Shown here: in pieces, positions 7,325-16,220 of the stretch
Position numbering within the stretch: position 1 is the stretch's first letter
How the letters are laid out: each line of letters starts with the position of its first letter
DNA from: Novosphingobium beihaiense
GTDB lineage: Bacteria > Pseudomonadota > Alphaproteobacteria > Sphingomonadales > Sphingomonadaceae
Assembly: GCF_022832375.1 (NCBI RefSeq)
Contig: NZ_JALHLG010000018.1
Coordinates: 1-64,000 of the forward strand
DNA: 64,000 nucleotides
Direction: 5' to 3'
The notes under the pieces: generated by a model
Told to the model about the DNA's origin: nothing
Database searches by the model: none
Seen by the model: only the letters and a program-made list of their open reading frames with translations
Made by a program: the position numbers and the translations under genes

Positions 7325-8920
7325 ATGCTGGAACCGAGTGGCCGCAATCAGGGTGGACTGTCCGCAAGCCCGGCGGAAGGCTGGACACTGCACCGCCTGA
7401 CGCCCGCCAGCCGCCTCAACGGCGCCAACGGTATCCGCACCGGCGCGGACGGGCGCATCTATGTGGCGCAAGTCGCGGGCAGCCGGGTCAGCGCCGTCGA
7501 TGTGGACACCGGCGCCATCGAAACGATCTCGCCCATGGGCGGCGGCATCGTCGGGCCGGACGATCTGGCGTTTGACAGCGCGGGCAATCTCTACTGCACC
7601 GAAATCACCGAAGGGCGCGTCTCGATGATGACGCCTTCGGGGGAATACAAGGTGATTCAGGGCGATATGCCGGTCGCCAATCCGATCACAGTCTATCAGG
7701 ACCGCGTGATCGCGGGCGAACTGCGCATGGGCGCGCGGATCATGGAACTGGACAAGCACGGCGGCGCACCGCGCGTGATCGTGGAGGGGCTGCCGATGGT
7801 CAACGCCTTCGAAGTCGGCCCGGACGGCAAGCTCTATTTCCCCGCGCAGGGCGCCAACGAAATCTGGCGCGTCGGCCTCGACGGCGGCGAGCCCGAAGTC
7901 GTGGCGAAAGAGCTCGGCGTGCCGGACTCGGTGAAGTTCCATCCGGACGGCTATATCGTCTCGACCCAGGTCTATTCGGGGCAGGTGCTGAAGATCGATC
8001 TGCGCACCGGTGAGAAGACCGTGCTGGCCGATGTCGGGCCGGGGCTCGACAATGTGGCTTTCGTGAACGGGCGCACGTTCGTTTCGCATATCAACGGTTC
8101 GATCACGGAGATCGTCGCGCCGGGGCAGACGAAGCCGCTGGTCGAAAAGGGGCTGCAATGGCCGATCGGCCTCGCGGTCGGGCCCAACGGCCATGTCTTC
8201 GTGGCGGACGGGGGCTTTTGCTACCTGCTCAATCCGGGCGAGCCGCTGCAACTGATCGGGATGCTGTTTTCGCCGGGCTTCCCCGGATGGGTGCGCGATG
8301 CCGCCTCCAGCGGCGCGGACGAATGGGTTGTTACGACGGCGAATGGCGATGTCGCGCGCTGGAACCCGGCGGCGGGTGAAACGCAAGTGCTGGCCAGCGG
8401 GTTCGACCGGCTGATGGGCGTGGCCGTGGCATCGAGCGGCGCGGTGGTCTTCGCCGAATTCCCGACCGGCCGCGTGCTTTCGGCGGATAACGGAAATTCC
8501 GCCGAACTCGCCATCGGGCTCGACCGTCCGGTGGGCGTCGCCATGGACAGCGGCGATACCGTCTATATCGCCGAAAGCGGTGCGGGCCGGGTGGTGAAAC
8601 TGGCGGGCGGGCGCACCGAGACCGTGATAGACGGCCTTGCGCGGCCCGAAGGCATCGCCATTGCCGGGGGCGCGCTCTACGTCGCCGATCCGGGCGCGGG
8701 CGAAGTTGTCGTCTGCGATCTTTCGGGCGGCAACCGCGAAACTGCCGCCAGCGGCCTTCCCATCGGCGGTCCGGGCGGGGCCAAGCCGGTGCAGCTCGGC
8801 GGCGTGGGCGACATGTGCGGGCCGATGAGCACGTTCACTGGCATCGCCGCCGCGCCCGATGGCACGGTGTACCTCTCCGCCGATGCCGAAGGCAGCGTGC
8901 TCGCGCTGCGCCGGGCCTGA
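7325..8920 (+). CDS. SMP-30/gluconolactonase-like NHL beta-propeller protein
   Basis: A 531-residue protein built from repeated propeller blades. Signatures recur about every 40-50 residues, such as GADGRIYVAQVAGSRVSAVD, FDSAGNLYCTEITEGRVS, GPDGKLYFPAQGANEIWRVG and GPNGHVFVADGGFC. The length suggests two propellers or one large one. Family members include lactonases, which would suit lactones made by the neighbouring Baeyer-Villiger enzyme; this link is inference. The start at 7325 follows GGGAGAGGG; the same frame runs further upstream without a convincing ribosome site. No signal peptide is seen. The EthD gene begins 11 bases after the stop, so the two are probably co-transcribed. Confidence 0.85.
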   Translation: MLEPSGRNQGGLSASPAEGWTLHRLTPASRLNGANGIRTGADGRIYVAQVAGSRVSAVDVDTGAIETISPMGGGIVGPDDLAFDSAGNLYCTEITEGRVSMMTPSGEYKVIQGDMPVANPITVYQDRVIAGELRMGARIMELDKHGGAPRVIVEGLPMVNAFEVGPDGKLYFPAQGANEIWRVGLDGGEPEVVAKELGVPDSVKFHPDGYIVSTQVYSGQVLKIDLRTGEKTVLADVGPGLDNVAFVNGRTFVSHINGSITEIVAPGQTKPLVEKGLQWPIGLAVGPNGHVFVADGGFCYLLNPGEPLQLIGMLFSPGFPGWVRDAASSGADEWVVTTANGDVARWNPAAGETQVLASGFDRLMGVAVASSGAVVFAEFPTGRVLSADNGNSAELAIGLDRPVGVAMDSGDTVYIAESGAGRVVKLAGGRTETVIDGLARPEGIAIAGGALYVADPGAGEVVVCDLSGGNRETAASGLPIGGPGGAKPVQLGGVGDMCGPMSTFTGIAAAPDGTVYLSADAEGSVLALRRA

Positions 8921-8931
8921 GGAGGACTGTC

Positions 8932-9345
8932 ATGCTCAAGCAGATCTGCTTTTTCCGCAAGCGCCCCGATATGACCATGGACGAATTCATGGACTACTAC
9001 GAGAACCAGCACTCGCAGTTATCGAAGAAGATGGGCGCGCAGCCCGCGATCCCGGGCGCGGTGCGCTATGTCCGCCGCTATCTGGTGCCCGAGAAGAACC
9101 CGGTCACCGGCGAAGTGCATGATCCCGGCTATGACTGTATCATGGAAATCTGGTGGAACAGCCGCGAGGATTTCGAGCGTTCGCAGGCGATCATTGCCTC
9201 GCCCGAGCGCAAGGCGATGACCAGCGCCGACGAGGAAAAGCTCTTCGCCAGCCACGCCAATCCGGTCTGCACCTGCATCGAATACGATTCGCCGATGGGG
9301 CCGAACGGCGAGGCCACCCACGTCGATCTGCGCTATGGCAACTGA
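8932..9345 (+). CDS. EthD domain protein
   Basis: A 137-residue protein of the dimeric alpha/beta-barrel EthD family. It starts LKQICFFRKRPDMTMDEF, the typical first strand and helix, and contains YYENQHSQLSKKMG with the conserved His region. EthD proteins accompany oxidative degradation systems such as ether or aromatic catabolism and their chemical role is usually unclear. GGAGGA overlaps the stop codon of the preceding gene and serves as the ribosome site. The transporter gene overlaps its 3' end. Confidence 0.85.
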   Translation: MLKQICFFRKRPDMTMDEFMDYYENQHSQLSKKMGAQPAIPGAVRYVRRYLVPEKNPVTGEVHDPGYDCIMEIWWNSREDFERSQAIIASPERKAMTSADEEKLFASHANPVCTCIEYDSPMGPNGEATHVDLRYGN

Positions 9346-10591
9346 CATGACGGTCCTGACAGCACGGCAGGAATGGCGCGCCCATGCCATGGTGCCGGTG
9401 GCCGCCGGGCTGGGCTATGCCACCAGCGTCATCCATATCTACGGCATCGGGCCCTATTTCGGCCCGGTGGCCGGCCAGTTCGGCTGGAGCCGGACCGAGG
9501 TGACCTTCGGCCTGACCATCGCCACGCTGGTGCAGGCGGTGGGCGGGGTGTTCATAGGGCTGGCGGTCGATCGCTTCGGTCCGCGCCGCTTCGGCGTGGC
9601 CGGACTGCTGCTGCTGGGCGCGGCTTTCGCCTTGCTCGGCACCGCCAATGGATCGCTCTTGCAGTGGTATCTGCTCTGGGCGCTGATCGCGCTCGCCGCC
9701 CTGCCGGTGCAGGCCTCGGTCTGGACGAGCGCGGTGGCATCGCTGTTCCATGTTTCGCGCGGGATGGCCTTCGCGGTGACTTTATGCGGGGCGTCAATCG
9801 CGGCGGGCGTGTTTCCGTTGATGGGCACTTATGCCATTGCCCAGTTCGGCTGGCGCATGGCCTTTTCCGCGCATGCCGGGGCATGGCTGCTGCTGGCGTT
9901 CCCGCTGATCTTCCTGTTCTTCCGGGGCCGGTACGACCGGAGCGGCAAGGGCGTGGAGACGGACGTGAAAGCGAAGACCGCCGACCTTCCGGGCGCGACG
10001 CTGCGCGAAGGGCTGCGATCGACCGTCTATCACCGCCTGTTTCTGGCGAGCCTGCTGTTCACGTTCACCATCATAGCCATCGTCGTGCACTTTACCGCGA
10101 TCCTGGGGGACCGGGGTGCCGACCCGCTGACGGCGGCGGCGATTGCCTCTTTCGTCGGCTGGTTCTCGCTCGCGGGCCGTCTCGGCACGGGGATGCTGCT
10201 CGACCGGCTGCCCGCTTCGCTGGTGGGCGCGGCCGTCTTCATGCTGCCGGTCGCGGGCTGTCTGCTGCTCCTGCTCGGCGGCTCCTCGTTCACGGCGATG
10301 GTTTGCGCATCGGCGCTGATCGGGTTGACGCTGGGGGCGGAGATCGATGTGGTCGTCTATCTGCTCACGCGCCATTTCGGCCTGAAGAACTTCGGCGGCC
10401 TTTACGGCGGGGTGCTGGCGGCCCTGTCGATCGGCACCGCGATCGGCCCGTTGGCCGCCGCGCAGATCGTTGACCGTACCGGCAGCTACGAAGGGTTTCT
10501 GTGGCTGGCGCTGGCGTTCATGACCGGATCGAGCATCGCTATCGGAACCCTGCCCAGACGGCACGAGGCGTTCGCCGCGCATCAGGAATGA
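9335..10591 (+). CDS. MFS transporter
   Basis: A 418-residue inner-membrane protein with about twelve hydrophobic segments. The loop motif AVDRFGPRRFG after the second segment is the major facilitator signature, and a charged central loop (GRYDRSGKGVETDVKAKTA) separates the two halves. It overlaps the EthD gene by eleven bases if translation begins at 9335; an ATG at 9347 is an alternative. Position in the catabolic cluster suggests uptake of an organic acid or related substrate, which is inferred. Confidence 0.9.
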   Translation: MATDMTVLTARQEWRAHAMVPVAAGLGYATSVIHIYGIGPYFGPVAGQFGWSRTEVTFGLTIATLVQAVGGVFIGLAVDRFGPRRFGVAGLLLLGAAFALLGTANGSLLQWYLLWALIALAALPVQASVWTSAVASLFHVSRGMAFAVTLCGASIAAGVFPLMGTYAIAQFGWRMAFSAHAGAWLLLAFPLIFLFFRGRYDRSGKGVETDVKAKTADLPGATLREGLRSTVYHRLFLASLLFTFTIIAIVVHFTAILGDRGADPLTAAAIASFVGWFSLAGRLGTGMLLDRLPASLVGAAVFMLPVAGCLLLLLGGSSFTAMVCASALIGLTLGAEIDVVVYLLTRHFGLKNFGGLYGGVLAALSIGTAIGPLAAAQIVDRTGSYEGFLWLALAFMTGSSIAIGTLPRRHEAFAAHQE

Positions 10592-10611
10592 ACGGCGGTA
10601 CGTACCTCTTA

Positions 10612-10708
10612 TTCGTCATTGCGAGAAGGCGCAGCCGGCGAAGCAATCCAGAGCGGCGCAAACTGCCCCCGGATTGCCGCACCGCCTTTGGCGGCTCGCA
10701 ATGACGAA
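10612..10708. repeat. intergenic inverted repeat (TCATTGCGAG type)
   Basis: Perfect 14-base arms, TTCGTCATTGCGAG (10612-10625) and CTCGCAATGACGAA (10695-10708), enclose a partly complementary centre (GAAGCAATCC facing GGATTGCCGC). This is a REP/MITE-like non-coding element between the transporter and the oxygenase gene. It could fold into one long hairpin. Confidence 0.8.
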
Positions 10709-10812
10709 GAAGAGCGGGCGGCCCCCTTCACCGCTCAGGCGATTTGCGAGTCCGTCTCGATAATGGGATACAACGCGTAAATCCGAACACTTTCGCAGAT
10801 AACGAGGATACC

Positions 10813-12171
10813 ATGGGTGAGATAGGCAAGATCGTGCAGGCGCCGGAAGAGCTGGCGGCCCCCGTCAACGTACCCGCCGAGGCCTACATTTCGCCCGAAT
10901 ATGCCAAGGCTGAGCGGGACAAGCTGTGGCGCAAGGTCTGGCTGCAGGCCGGGCGCATGGAGGACATCCCCGAGCCCGGCAATTACATCACCTATGAGAT
11001 CATGGACGATTCGGTGATTATCGTGCGCTCCTCGCCCACCGAAATCCGCGCTTTCCACAATGTCTGCCCGCACCGGGGCCGCAAGCTGATCGACACCCCC
11101 GCCGGGCAGCGCAACGCGCGCGGCAGCCGCATGAGCTTCATCTGCGGCTACCACGGCTGGACCTTCGATCTGGAAGGCACCAATACCTATATCGAGCATC
11201 AGGACGACTGGCAGGGCCACTTGTGCGGCGGGCTTGCCGATCTCGGCAAAGTGAACGTCGATACCTGGGGCGGCTGGCTCTGGATCAATCTCGATCCCGA
11301 TTGCGGCCCGCTGGCGGAATACCTCGATCCCGCCGCGAAGATGCTCGATCCCTACGGCTTGCAGAACATGCGCGCACGCTGGCGCAAGTGGATCGTGTTC
11401 GAATGCAACTGGAAAGTCGCGATGGAGGCGTTCTGCGAGACCTACCATGTCTCCACCACCCACCCCGAATTCATGGAATTCGGCCAGTTCCGCGGCTGGG
11501 CGCGCAATCAGGGGCTCCATTCCAACATCGGCTACGAAGCGCCCAAGGGCCAGGAAGAGGATTCGGGCAAGCTGCGCCTCGGCGCCGGTGAAGACCCGCG
11601 CCTGACCACGGCGGACATGCAGAACTTCACCTGGGAAAACGCCAATACCAACACCACCCGCACGCTGGTGGACGTGGCCAACCGGCTGAAGGATGAACTG
11701 CCCGAAGGCACGCCGCCCGCCGAAGTCTCGGCCTACTGGATCACCACCGCGAAGAAGGAAGATGCCGAGCGCGGCGTCGTGTGGGCGCAAGTCGATCCGC
11801 AGCACACCGCGCAGGCGGGCACGGCCTGGCAGATCTTCCCCAACTTCCAGATCGGCCACGCGGTCAACAACATGCTGTGCTATCAGGCCCGGCCCTACGG
11901 CACCGATCCCGACAAGTGCATTTTCGAAGCGGCGGTCTACGAACTCTGGCCCGAAGGCGAGGCGCCGCAGACCGAGTGGGAATATACCCAGCCGCACGAA
12001 TGGCCGCCGGTGCTGCAGCAGGATTTCAACAACATGGCCGCCGTGCAGCAGGGCATGAAGAACGCCGGCTACCGCGGCGCGCAGCCCAACCCCTACATGG
12101 AACGCTCGGTGGCTTCGCTGCACATGAACCTTGCGAAGTTCATGGGGACGGGTGCGCCGAAGACGTATTGA
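10813..12171 (+). CDS. Rieske aromatic-ring-hydroxylating oxygenase, alpha subunit
   Basis: A 452-residue catalytic subunit of a Rieske non-haem iron oxygenase. The [2Fe-2S] ligands are CPHRG and CGYHGW (about residues 83-125). The mononuclear iron site shows CETYHVSTTH, with the His-x4-His spacing. Such enzymes need electron-transfer partners (ferredoxin and reductase) and often a small beta subunit; none is adjacent. The start at 10813 has GAGGA upstream. The gene stands alone after an inverted repeat but lies in the same catabolic neighbourhood. The substrate is unknown. Confidence 0.92.
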   Translation: MGEIGKIVQAPEELAAPVNVPAEAYISPEYAKAERDKLWRKVWLQAGRMEDIPEPGNYITYEIMDDSVIIVRSSPTEIRAFHNVCPHRGRKLIDTPAGQRNARGSRMSFICGYHGWTFDLEGTNTYIEHQDDWQGHLCGGLADLGKVNVDTWGGWLWINLDPDCGPLAEYLDPAAKMLDPYGLQNMRARWRKWIVFECNWKVAMEAFCETYHVSTTHPEFMEFGQFRGWARNQGLHSNIGYEAPKGQEEDSGKLRLGAGEDPRLTTADMQNFTWENANTNTTRTLVDVANRLKDELPEGTPPAEVSAYWITTAKKEDAERGVVWAQVDPQHTAQAGTAWQIFPNFQIGHAVNNMLCYQARPYGTDPDKCIFEAAVYELWPEGEAPQTEWEYTQPHEWPPVLQQDFNNMAAVQQGMKNAGYRGAQPNPYMERSVASLHMNLAKFMGTGAPKTY

Positions 12172-12270
12172 GGCCTCCAGCCAGGCCCTGCCGGATTACA
12201 GGCTCTTAATTTTGCCGGGCCCGGCAGGGCGGGCTACGCTGCCTCCTGAGCAGATCAGGAGGAGCCCCCG

Positions 12271-12576
12271 ATGTCCGCCATTTCCAGCCTCGCCCTCACC
12301 GCAGCCGCCGTGTTGTCCGCCGCCGCGCCTCAGGCCGTGAAAGACACGCCCAAACAGGCTATCCCCAGCTGCCAGACCGCGTTTCAGTCAACGGGCGGGT
12401 TTCAGCGCGGCTCCGCAAACCTGCACCCCACGCGCAAGGGAGAAGACCGGATGATGATCAAGAGCGTGGACCTTCGCGTCGGGGGCTGCCGGGTCATCGT
12501 GCTGGCGGACAAGTTGATCCCCGAACCGCCCCGGGTGAAAAAGGACGCTGGATTTACGCTCCTTCCCGCGCGGTGA
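12271..12576 (+). CDS. small exported protein of unknown function
   Basis: A 101-residue protein preceded by a near-perfect AGGAGG at a good distance from the ATG. Residues 1-20 form a signal peptide (SSLALTAAAVLSAAAPQA). The mature part has two cysteines that could form a disulfide and no recognised domain; it reads as a short beta-rich secreted protein (MIKSVDLRVGGCRVIVLADK). No operon partner is evident. Confidence 0.65.
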   Translation: MSAISSLALTAAAVLSAAAPQAVKDTPKQAIPSCQTAFQSTGGFQRGSANLHPTRKGEDRMMIKSVDLRVGGCRVIVLADKLIPEPPRVKKDAGFTLLPAR

Positions 12577-12734
12577 AACTCGGTGCCAGCAGAGGCGCGT
12601 GCGAGTAACGAAAAGCGTCCACACAGCTTAGGTCTTCGGCTGGAAATTTGGTGCCCTGCATGGCAGCTTTTTTAGCCCTCGGGCGGCACGGGCTGGTTTG
12701 GGGGTAGTGCCGATGTAGCTGCCGATGCCCCAAT

Positions 12735-13418
12735 TCAGACTTCAATGATGGTTGCGCGGCGACTTCCAAAGAAACCGTCCGATTCCCAGCCCATAATGCC
12801 TTTTGCGTCCAACCATGCCGCGAATTCATCTGAAAAGAAGATTTTGCCCAGTTTGTATTCCGACCATTTCACCTTTCCTGCAATCAACGCCTTATTCAAA
12901 GCAAGCACTGGTGGGCCATTGGCGGTTTCACCATAGCGGTAATATTCTGGAAACTGATCTCTATTTGGCCAGACTTGTTGTAGATTTTCAGATCTATCCA
13001 GAATGATGCTATCAAGAACATTCATATTGCACCAAATGCAGTACTTTTCTTTAAGTGTTGATCCGTCGGGCATTTCTACTTCCAGTGGCAGAAATTGATG
13101 TACCCCCGGTTCCATTTCCTCCACCTTGCTTCTGACCCGATCACTTACGTAAAGAGGTCCAAGAAAATCAGGGAGGATATCGCCAGGCAGCTTTGTAATT
13201 CTTATCCTGGGCGTCATCTCTGGAACTGGAAACGGAATACCCGCCCCAAAACCCCACGCTTTCCCTATTTCGCGTGGAAAGAGTGGATCGGCCCGGTCGC
13301 GCTTGCGATTTTCCGTCCATCGTTCACGTGCAGTTGTCTCGTACCAATTGCGAAATTCCTCTGACATTTCCGTCTCGGGCCGCTCTTCGGCAAAGTCACC
13401 GCCAACAAACCGCGCCAT
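12735..13418 (-). CDS. Imm11-family (DUF1629) immunity-like protein
   Basis: A 227-residue protein that fits the DUF1629/Imm11 pattern: an N-terminal variable half, GPLYVSDRVRSKVEEMEPGV, QFLPLEVEMPDG, NVLDSIILDRS, and a C-terminal KIFFSDEFAAWLDAKGIMGW. Family members are predicted to neutralise polymorphic toxins of contact-dependent or type VI systems. The ATG at 13418 follows AAGGAGCA. The gene is visibly richer in A+T than its neighbours and no toxin gene is adjacent, so it looks like an acquired orphan immunity gene. Family assignment is by pattern, without a search. Confidence 0.65.
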   Translation of the reverse strand: MARFVGGDFAEERPETEMSEEFRNWYETTARERWTENRKRDRADPLFPREIGKAWGFGAGIPFPVPEMTPRIRITKLPGDILPDFLGPLYVSDRVRSKVEEMEPGVHQFLPLEVEMPDGSTLKEKYCIWCNMNVLDSIILDRSENLQQVWPNRDQFPEYYRYGETANGPPVLALNKALIAGKVKWSEYKLGKIFFSDEFAAWLDAKGIMGWESDGFFGSRRATIIEV

Positions 13419-13599
13419 TATGTTGCTCCTTGCGCTTAATGAAATCGCTGGTGCGACCCGCTGCTACGGCATGATAATCTGGAAACGCTGGAGCGGCCAC
13501 TTGTCATGTCGGCGTTCAGATGGTCTCGGGCGGCACGGGAGTGACTGGAAAGACATGCAAAGTTACCGCTGCCGCATTGTGCCCCATCGGCGCACTATC

Positions 13600-13628
13600 T
13601 TGACAAAATAAACCATATAGGTTATATG
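13600..13628 (+). promoter_or_regulatory. strong sigma-70-like promoter with palindromic operator
   Basis: TTGACA (13600-13605), a 17-base spacer and TATATG (13623-13628). The -10 region lies in the palindrome CATATA-GGT-TATATG (13614-13628), which also contains ACCATATAGGT. Such overlapping operators are common in front of autoregulated toxin-antitoxin operons. No gene with a ribosome site follows. Confidence 0.5.
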
Positions 13629-13981
13629 CTCCTCCGCCGGGCTGACAATCCGGCACAGCAGCGACGGGGACGGAGGTGCGGAGCTGGCACCTTGGTGCTT
13701 CCGTCGGGCGGCCGGTGCCCGGACGCGAATTTGCCGGTCACCTTTCGCAAGTCTGGATGCGCGGATGAACACGGGGGTATGCCCCCGGGACAGGCGGCCA
13801 TGGGAGCGAGCCCGGCCCGTCATCCCCGCGCACCACAGGGCCGCGCCGGTGCGTTTTCGTGATCCGCCCCTCGCCGGCCGTTCGCACTCTTCAGGCAGAT
13901 CCAGGCAGCGCCGCCCGATGCTGGCGGCATCCGCACCGGCCGCACCCGTCGTTCGCGTGCATCGGCTTTCCCCGGCGTAAG

Positions 13982-14005
13982 CCCGCATTCGCCAGCGGGG
14001 GTTTT
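13982..14005 (+). terminator. possible rho-independent terminator
   Basis: CCCGC (13982-13986) pairs with GCGGG (13995-13999), followed by GGTTTT. The stem is short. It is in the right orientation to end a transcript from the promoter at 13600. Confidence 0.35.
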
Positions 14006-14088
14006 CGCGTGTCCGCGCCGGGTGGGGCTTCGCAACGACGAAGTGAAGTGTCATGCCAAAGCCTGGCTAGGATGACTCCGGTCTGCTT

Positions 14089-14198
14089 TCTCCCCTTAAG
14101 GGGAGAGATACGCAGGCTTGGGCCCGCAAGGGCGCTAGCCGGAGTTGAGAGGGGCGCGCAAACCCCTCTCCCAACCCTCTCCCCTGAAGGGGAGAGGG
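14089..14198. repeat. pair of G-rich palindromes
   Basis: TCTCCCCTTAAGGGGAGA (14089-14106) is a perfect palindrome. CCCTCTCCCCT-GA-AGGGGAGAGGG (14175-14198) is a second copy of the same core. The second lies just after the stop of the minus-strand tlpA-like gene and may help end its transcript. Confidence 0.7.
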
Positions 14199-14219
14199 CT
14201 TTGCCGGGAAGCGTTGCCG

Positions 14220-14822
14220 CTACTTCGCCTCGGCAATCAGTTTCAGGGCTTCCGGGGAGGTCCAGTCGTTGCCGCCGGTGTAGCGCCACACTTCCTTGCC
14301 CTGGCTGTCGAACAGCACCGTTACCGGCAGGTTGCCGCCGTACTGGAAGCCGAGATCGCCTTTTTCGTCGATCCACGGTTCGATCTGGTCGAGCTTGCGG
14401 CGGCGCAGGATTTCCACCACCTTGTCGTCCTGATCCATGTCCTGCGAGACCGGCAGGACGCGCACGCCGAGTTCGTCCTCGCGGGCGATCAGCGCGTTGA
14501 GCGTGGGCATTTCCGCGATGCACGGCGCGCACCATGTCGCCCACAGGTTGATCAGCAGCGGCTTGCCCTTGAGCGAGGTGAGATCGAGGCTCTCGCCGGT
14601 GGGATCGACGAGCGTGAGGTCCGGCAGGGGCATGCCCTTGTGCGAACGGTCGAGCTTTTGGGCCTTGGCTTCGGGCGCGGCCGGGCTGCTCTGCGGCGCG
14701 GCTTGCGAAGCCTGCGGTTGCGTGTCTCCCCCGCTTTGCTTATCGCAGCCGCCGGTCAGCAGGGGCACGGCCCCGGCGATGGAACACAGGACAAGCGACT
14801 TGAGCGATACGGTAGAAGGCAA
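14220..14822 (-). CDS. TlpA-like thiol:disulfide oxidoreductase, lipoprotein
   Basis: A membrane-anchored periplasmic thioredoxin-fold protein. The lipobox LLTGGC (about residues 17-22) is followed by a flexible [20 protein letters not shown] linker and the thioredoxin domain with active site [17 protein letters not shown] carries the cis-Pro loop. It probably reduces or relays disulfides, for example in cytochrome c maturation. A TTG at 14822 is the best start: it precedes the signal sequence directly and GGAG lies nine bases upstream. The longer in-frame ATGs lie antisense within argH. The start region overlaps the divergent argH start by 23 bases. Confidence 0.85.
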   Translation of the reverse strand: MPSTVSLKSLVLCSIAGAVPLLTGGCDKQSGGDTQPQASQAAPQSSPAAPEAKAQKLDRSHKGMPLPDLTLVDPTGESLDLTSLKGKPLLINLWATWCAPCIAEMPTLNALIAREDELGVRVLPVSQDMDQDDKVVEILRRRKLDQIEPWIDEKGDLGFQYGGNLPVTVLFDSQGKEVWRYTGGNDWTSPEALKLIAEAK

Positions 14823-16215
14823 GGGGGCGGGCTCCAACCAGATGTGGGGCGGACGGTTCGCGGAAGGACCGTCGGCGATCATGCGCGAGATAAACGCCTC
14901 GATTCCCTTCGACAAGGCACTGTGGCGTCAGGACATCGCCGCCAGCAAGGCGCACGTCGCGATGCTGGGCGCGCAAGGCATCGTTTCCGGGGCCGACGCG
15001 GAGACGATTCGCGAGGGGTTGGACCAGGTCGCCGCCGAGTACGAGGCGAACGGGGTGCCCGAGAACTGGGACCTCGAAGACATCCACATGACCACCGAAT
15101 CGCGCCTTGCCGAACTGATCGGCCAGGCTGCCGGGCGCCTCCACACTGCGCGCTCGCGCAACGATCAGGTGGCGACCGATTTCCGCCTCTGGGTGCGCGA
15201 TGCGATGGATCAGGCCGATGCCGGGCTGCTCGCGCTGCAAGTGGCGCTGGTCACGCGCGCGGGCGAGCACGCGGACAGCATCATGCCCGGCTTCACCCAT
15301 TTGCAGACGGCGCAGCCGGTAACACTGGGCCATCACCTGATGGCCTATTACGAGATGATCGCGCGCGACCGGTCTCGCTTTGCCGATGCGAGGAAGCGCA
15401 TGAACCGCAGCCCGCTGGGCTCGGCGGCGCTGGCGGGCACCGGCTTTCCGATCGACCGCGCGATGACCGCGCAGGCGCTGGGCTTCGACGGGCCGACCGC
15501 CAACAGCCTCGATGCCGTGTCGGACCGCGATTTCGCGCTCGATTACCTGATGGCGGCGAGCCAGTGCGCCTTGCACCTCTCGCGCCTCGCCGAGGAGTTC
15601 ATCATCTGGGCAAGCCAGCCGTTCGGCTTCGTGGCGCTGCCCGATGCGCTGTCCACCGGCAGCTCGATCATGCCGCAGAAGAAGAACCCGGACGCCGCCG
15701 AGCTGGTGCGCGGCCATGCCGGGCGCATCACCGGCTGCCTCACCGCGCTGATGATGACGATGAAGGGCCTGCCGCTCGCCTATTCGAAGGACATGCAGGA
15801 CGACAAGCCGCCGGTCTTCGAAGCCGCCGGGCTGCTGGCGCTCTCGATCGCGGCGATGACGGGCATGGTGGCGGACACGAAGTTCCGCACCGAGCGGATG
15901 CGCGGCGCCGCCGAACTGGGCTTTGCCACTGCCACGGACCTTGCCGACTGGCTGGTGCGCGAAGGCGACATTCCCTTCCGCGAGGCGCACCACATCACCG
16001 GCGCGGCAGTGAAGCTGGCCGAGACGCGCGGTGTCGCGCTCGATCAGTTGCCGCTCGATGATCTCAAGGCCATCGACAGCCGTATCGATGCGCGCGTATT
16101 CCAGGCGCTCTCGGTCGAGGCATCGGTCGCCGCCCGCAAGAGCCACGGCGGCACCGCGCCCGATCAGGTGCGCCTGCGCGTGGCCGAAGCGCGCACCGTT
16201 CTCGGATTGGAGTAA
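14800..16215 (+). CDS. argH: argininosuccinate lyase
   Basis: A 471-residue cytosolic enzyme that splits argininosuccinate into arginine and fumarate, the last step of arginine synthesis. It contains [29 protein letters not shown], and the signature [20 protein letters not shown] with the catalytic Ser. The TTG at 14800 gives the N-terminus [14 protein letters not shown] before MWGGRF, which suits the family better than the ATG at 14842, and AGGA lies upstream. This start makes it overlap the divergent tlpA-like gene. The small lipoprotein gene and lysA follow. Confidence 0.93.
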   Translation: MSDTVEGKGAGSNQMWGGRFAEGPSAIMREINASIPFDKALWRQDIAASKAHVAMLGAQGIVSGADAETIREGLDQVAAEYEANGVPENWDLEDIHMTTESRLAELIGQAAGRLHTARSRNDQVATDFRLWVRDAMDQADAGLLALQVALVTRAGEHADSIMPGFTHLQTAQPVTLGHHLMAYYEMIARDRSRFADARKRMNRSPLGSAALAGTGFPIDRAMTAQALGFDGPTANSLDAVSDRDFALDYLMAASQCALHLSRLAEEFIIWASQPFGFVALPDALSTGSSIMPQKKNPDAAELVRGHAGRITGCLTALMMTMKGLPLAYSKDMQDDKPPVFEAAGLLALSIAAMTGMVADTKFRTERMRGAAELGFATATDLADWLVREGDIPFREAHHITGAAVKLAETRGVALDQLPLDDLKAIDSRIDARVFQALSVEASVAARKSHGGTAPDQVRLRVAEARTVLGLE

Positions 16216-16220
16216 GCGTG

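Larger units (their letters stand above)
13419..14219. other. long intergenic region, no convincing gene
   Basis: About 800 bases between the immunity gene and the tlpA-like gene. It holds a strong promoter-like sequence (13600-13628), a hairpin with a short T-run (about 13982-14005) and two G-rich palindromes (14089-14198). Open frames present on both strands lack ribosome sites and protein-like composition. The segment between promoter and hairpin could be a non-coding transcript of about 370 bases, but it matches none of the universal RNAs checked by eye (tmRNA, RNase P, SRP RNA). Confidence 0.5.

Noticed and set aside
12652-12673. Terminator after the small exported protein gene
   Set aside because: A four-base stem (TGCC/GGCA) before six T residues is too weak to list.
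13630-14005. tmRNA, RNase P RNA or SRP RNA
   Set aside because: No T-loop with CCA end, no tag-coding stretch, no GAGGAAAGTCC motif and no SRP core were found, so only an unassigned transcript is proposed.
13563-14054. A 163-codon minus-strand frame in the intergenic region
   Set aside because: No ribosome site, Arg/Pro/Ala-rich composition without protein-like pattern, and it runs across the promoter at 13600.
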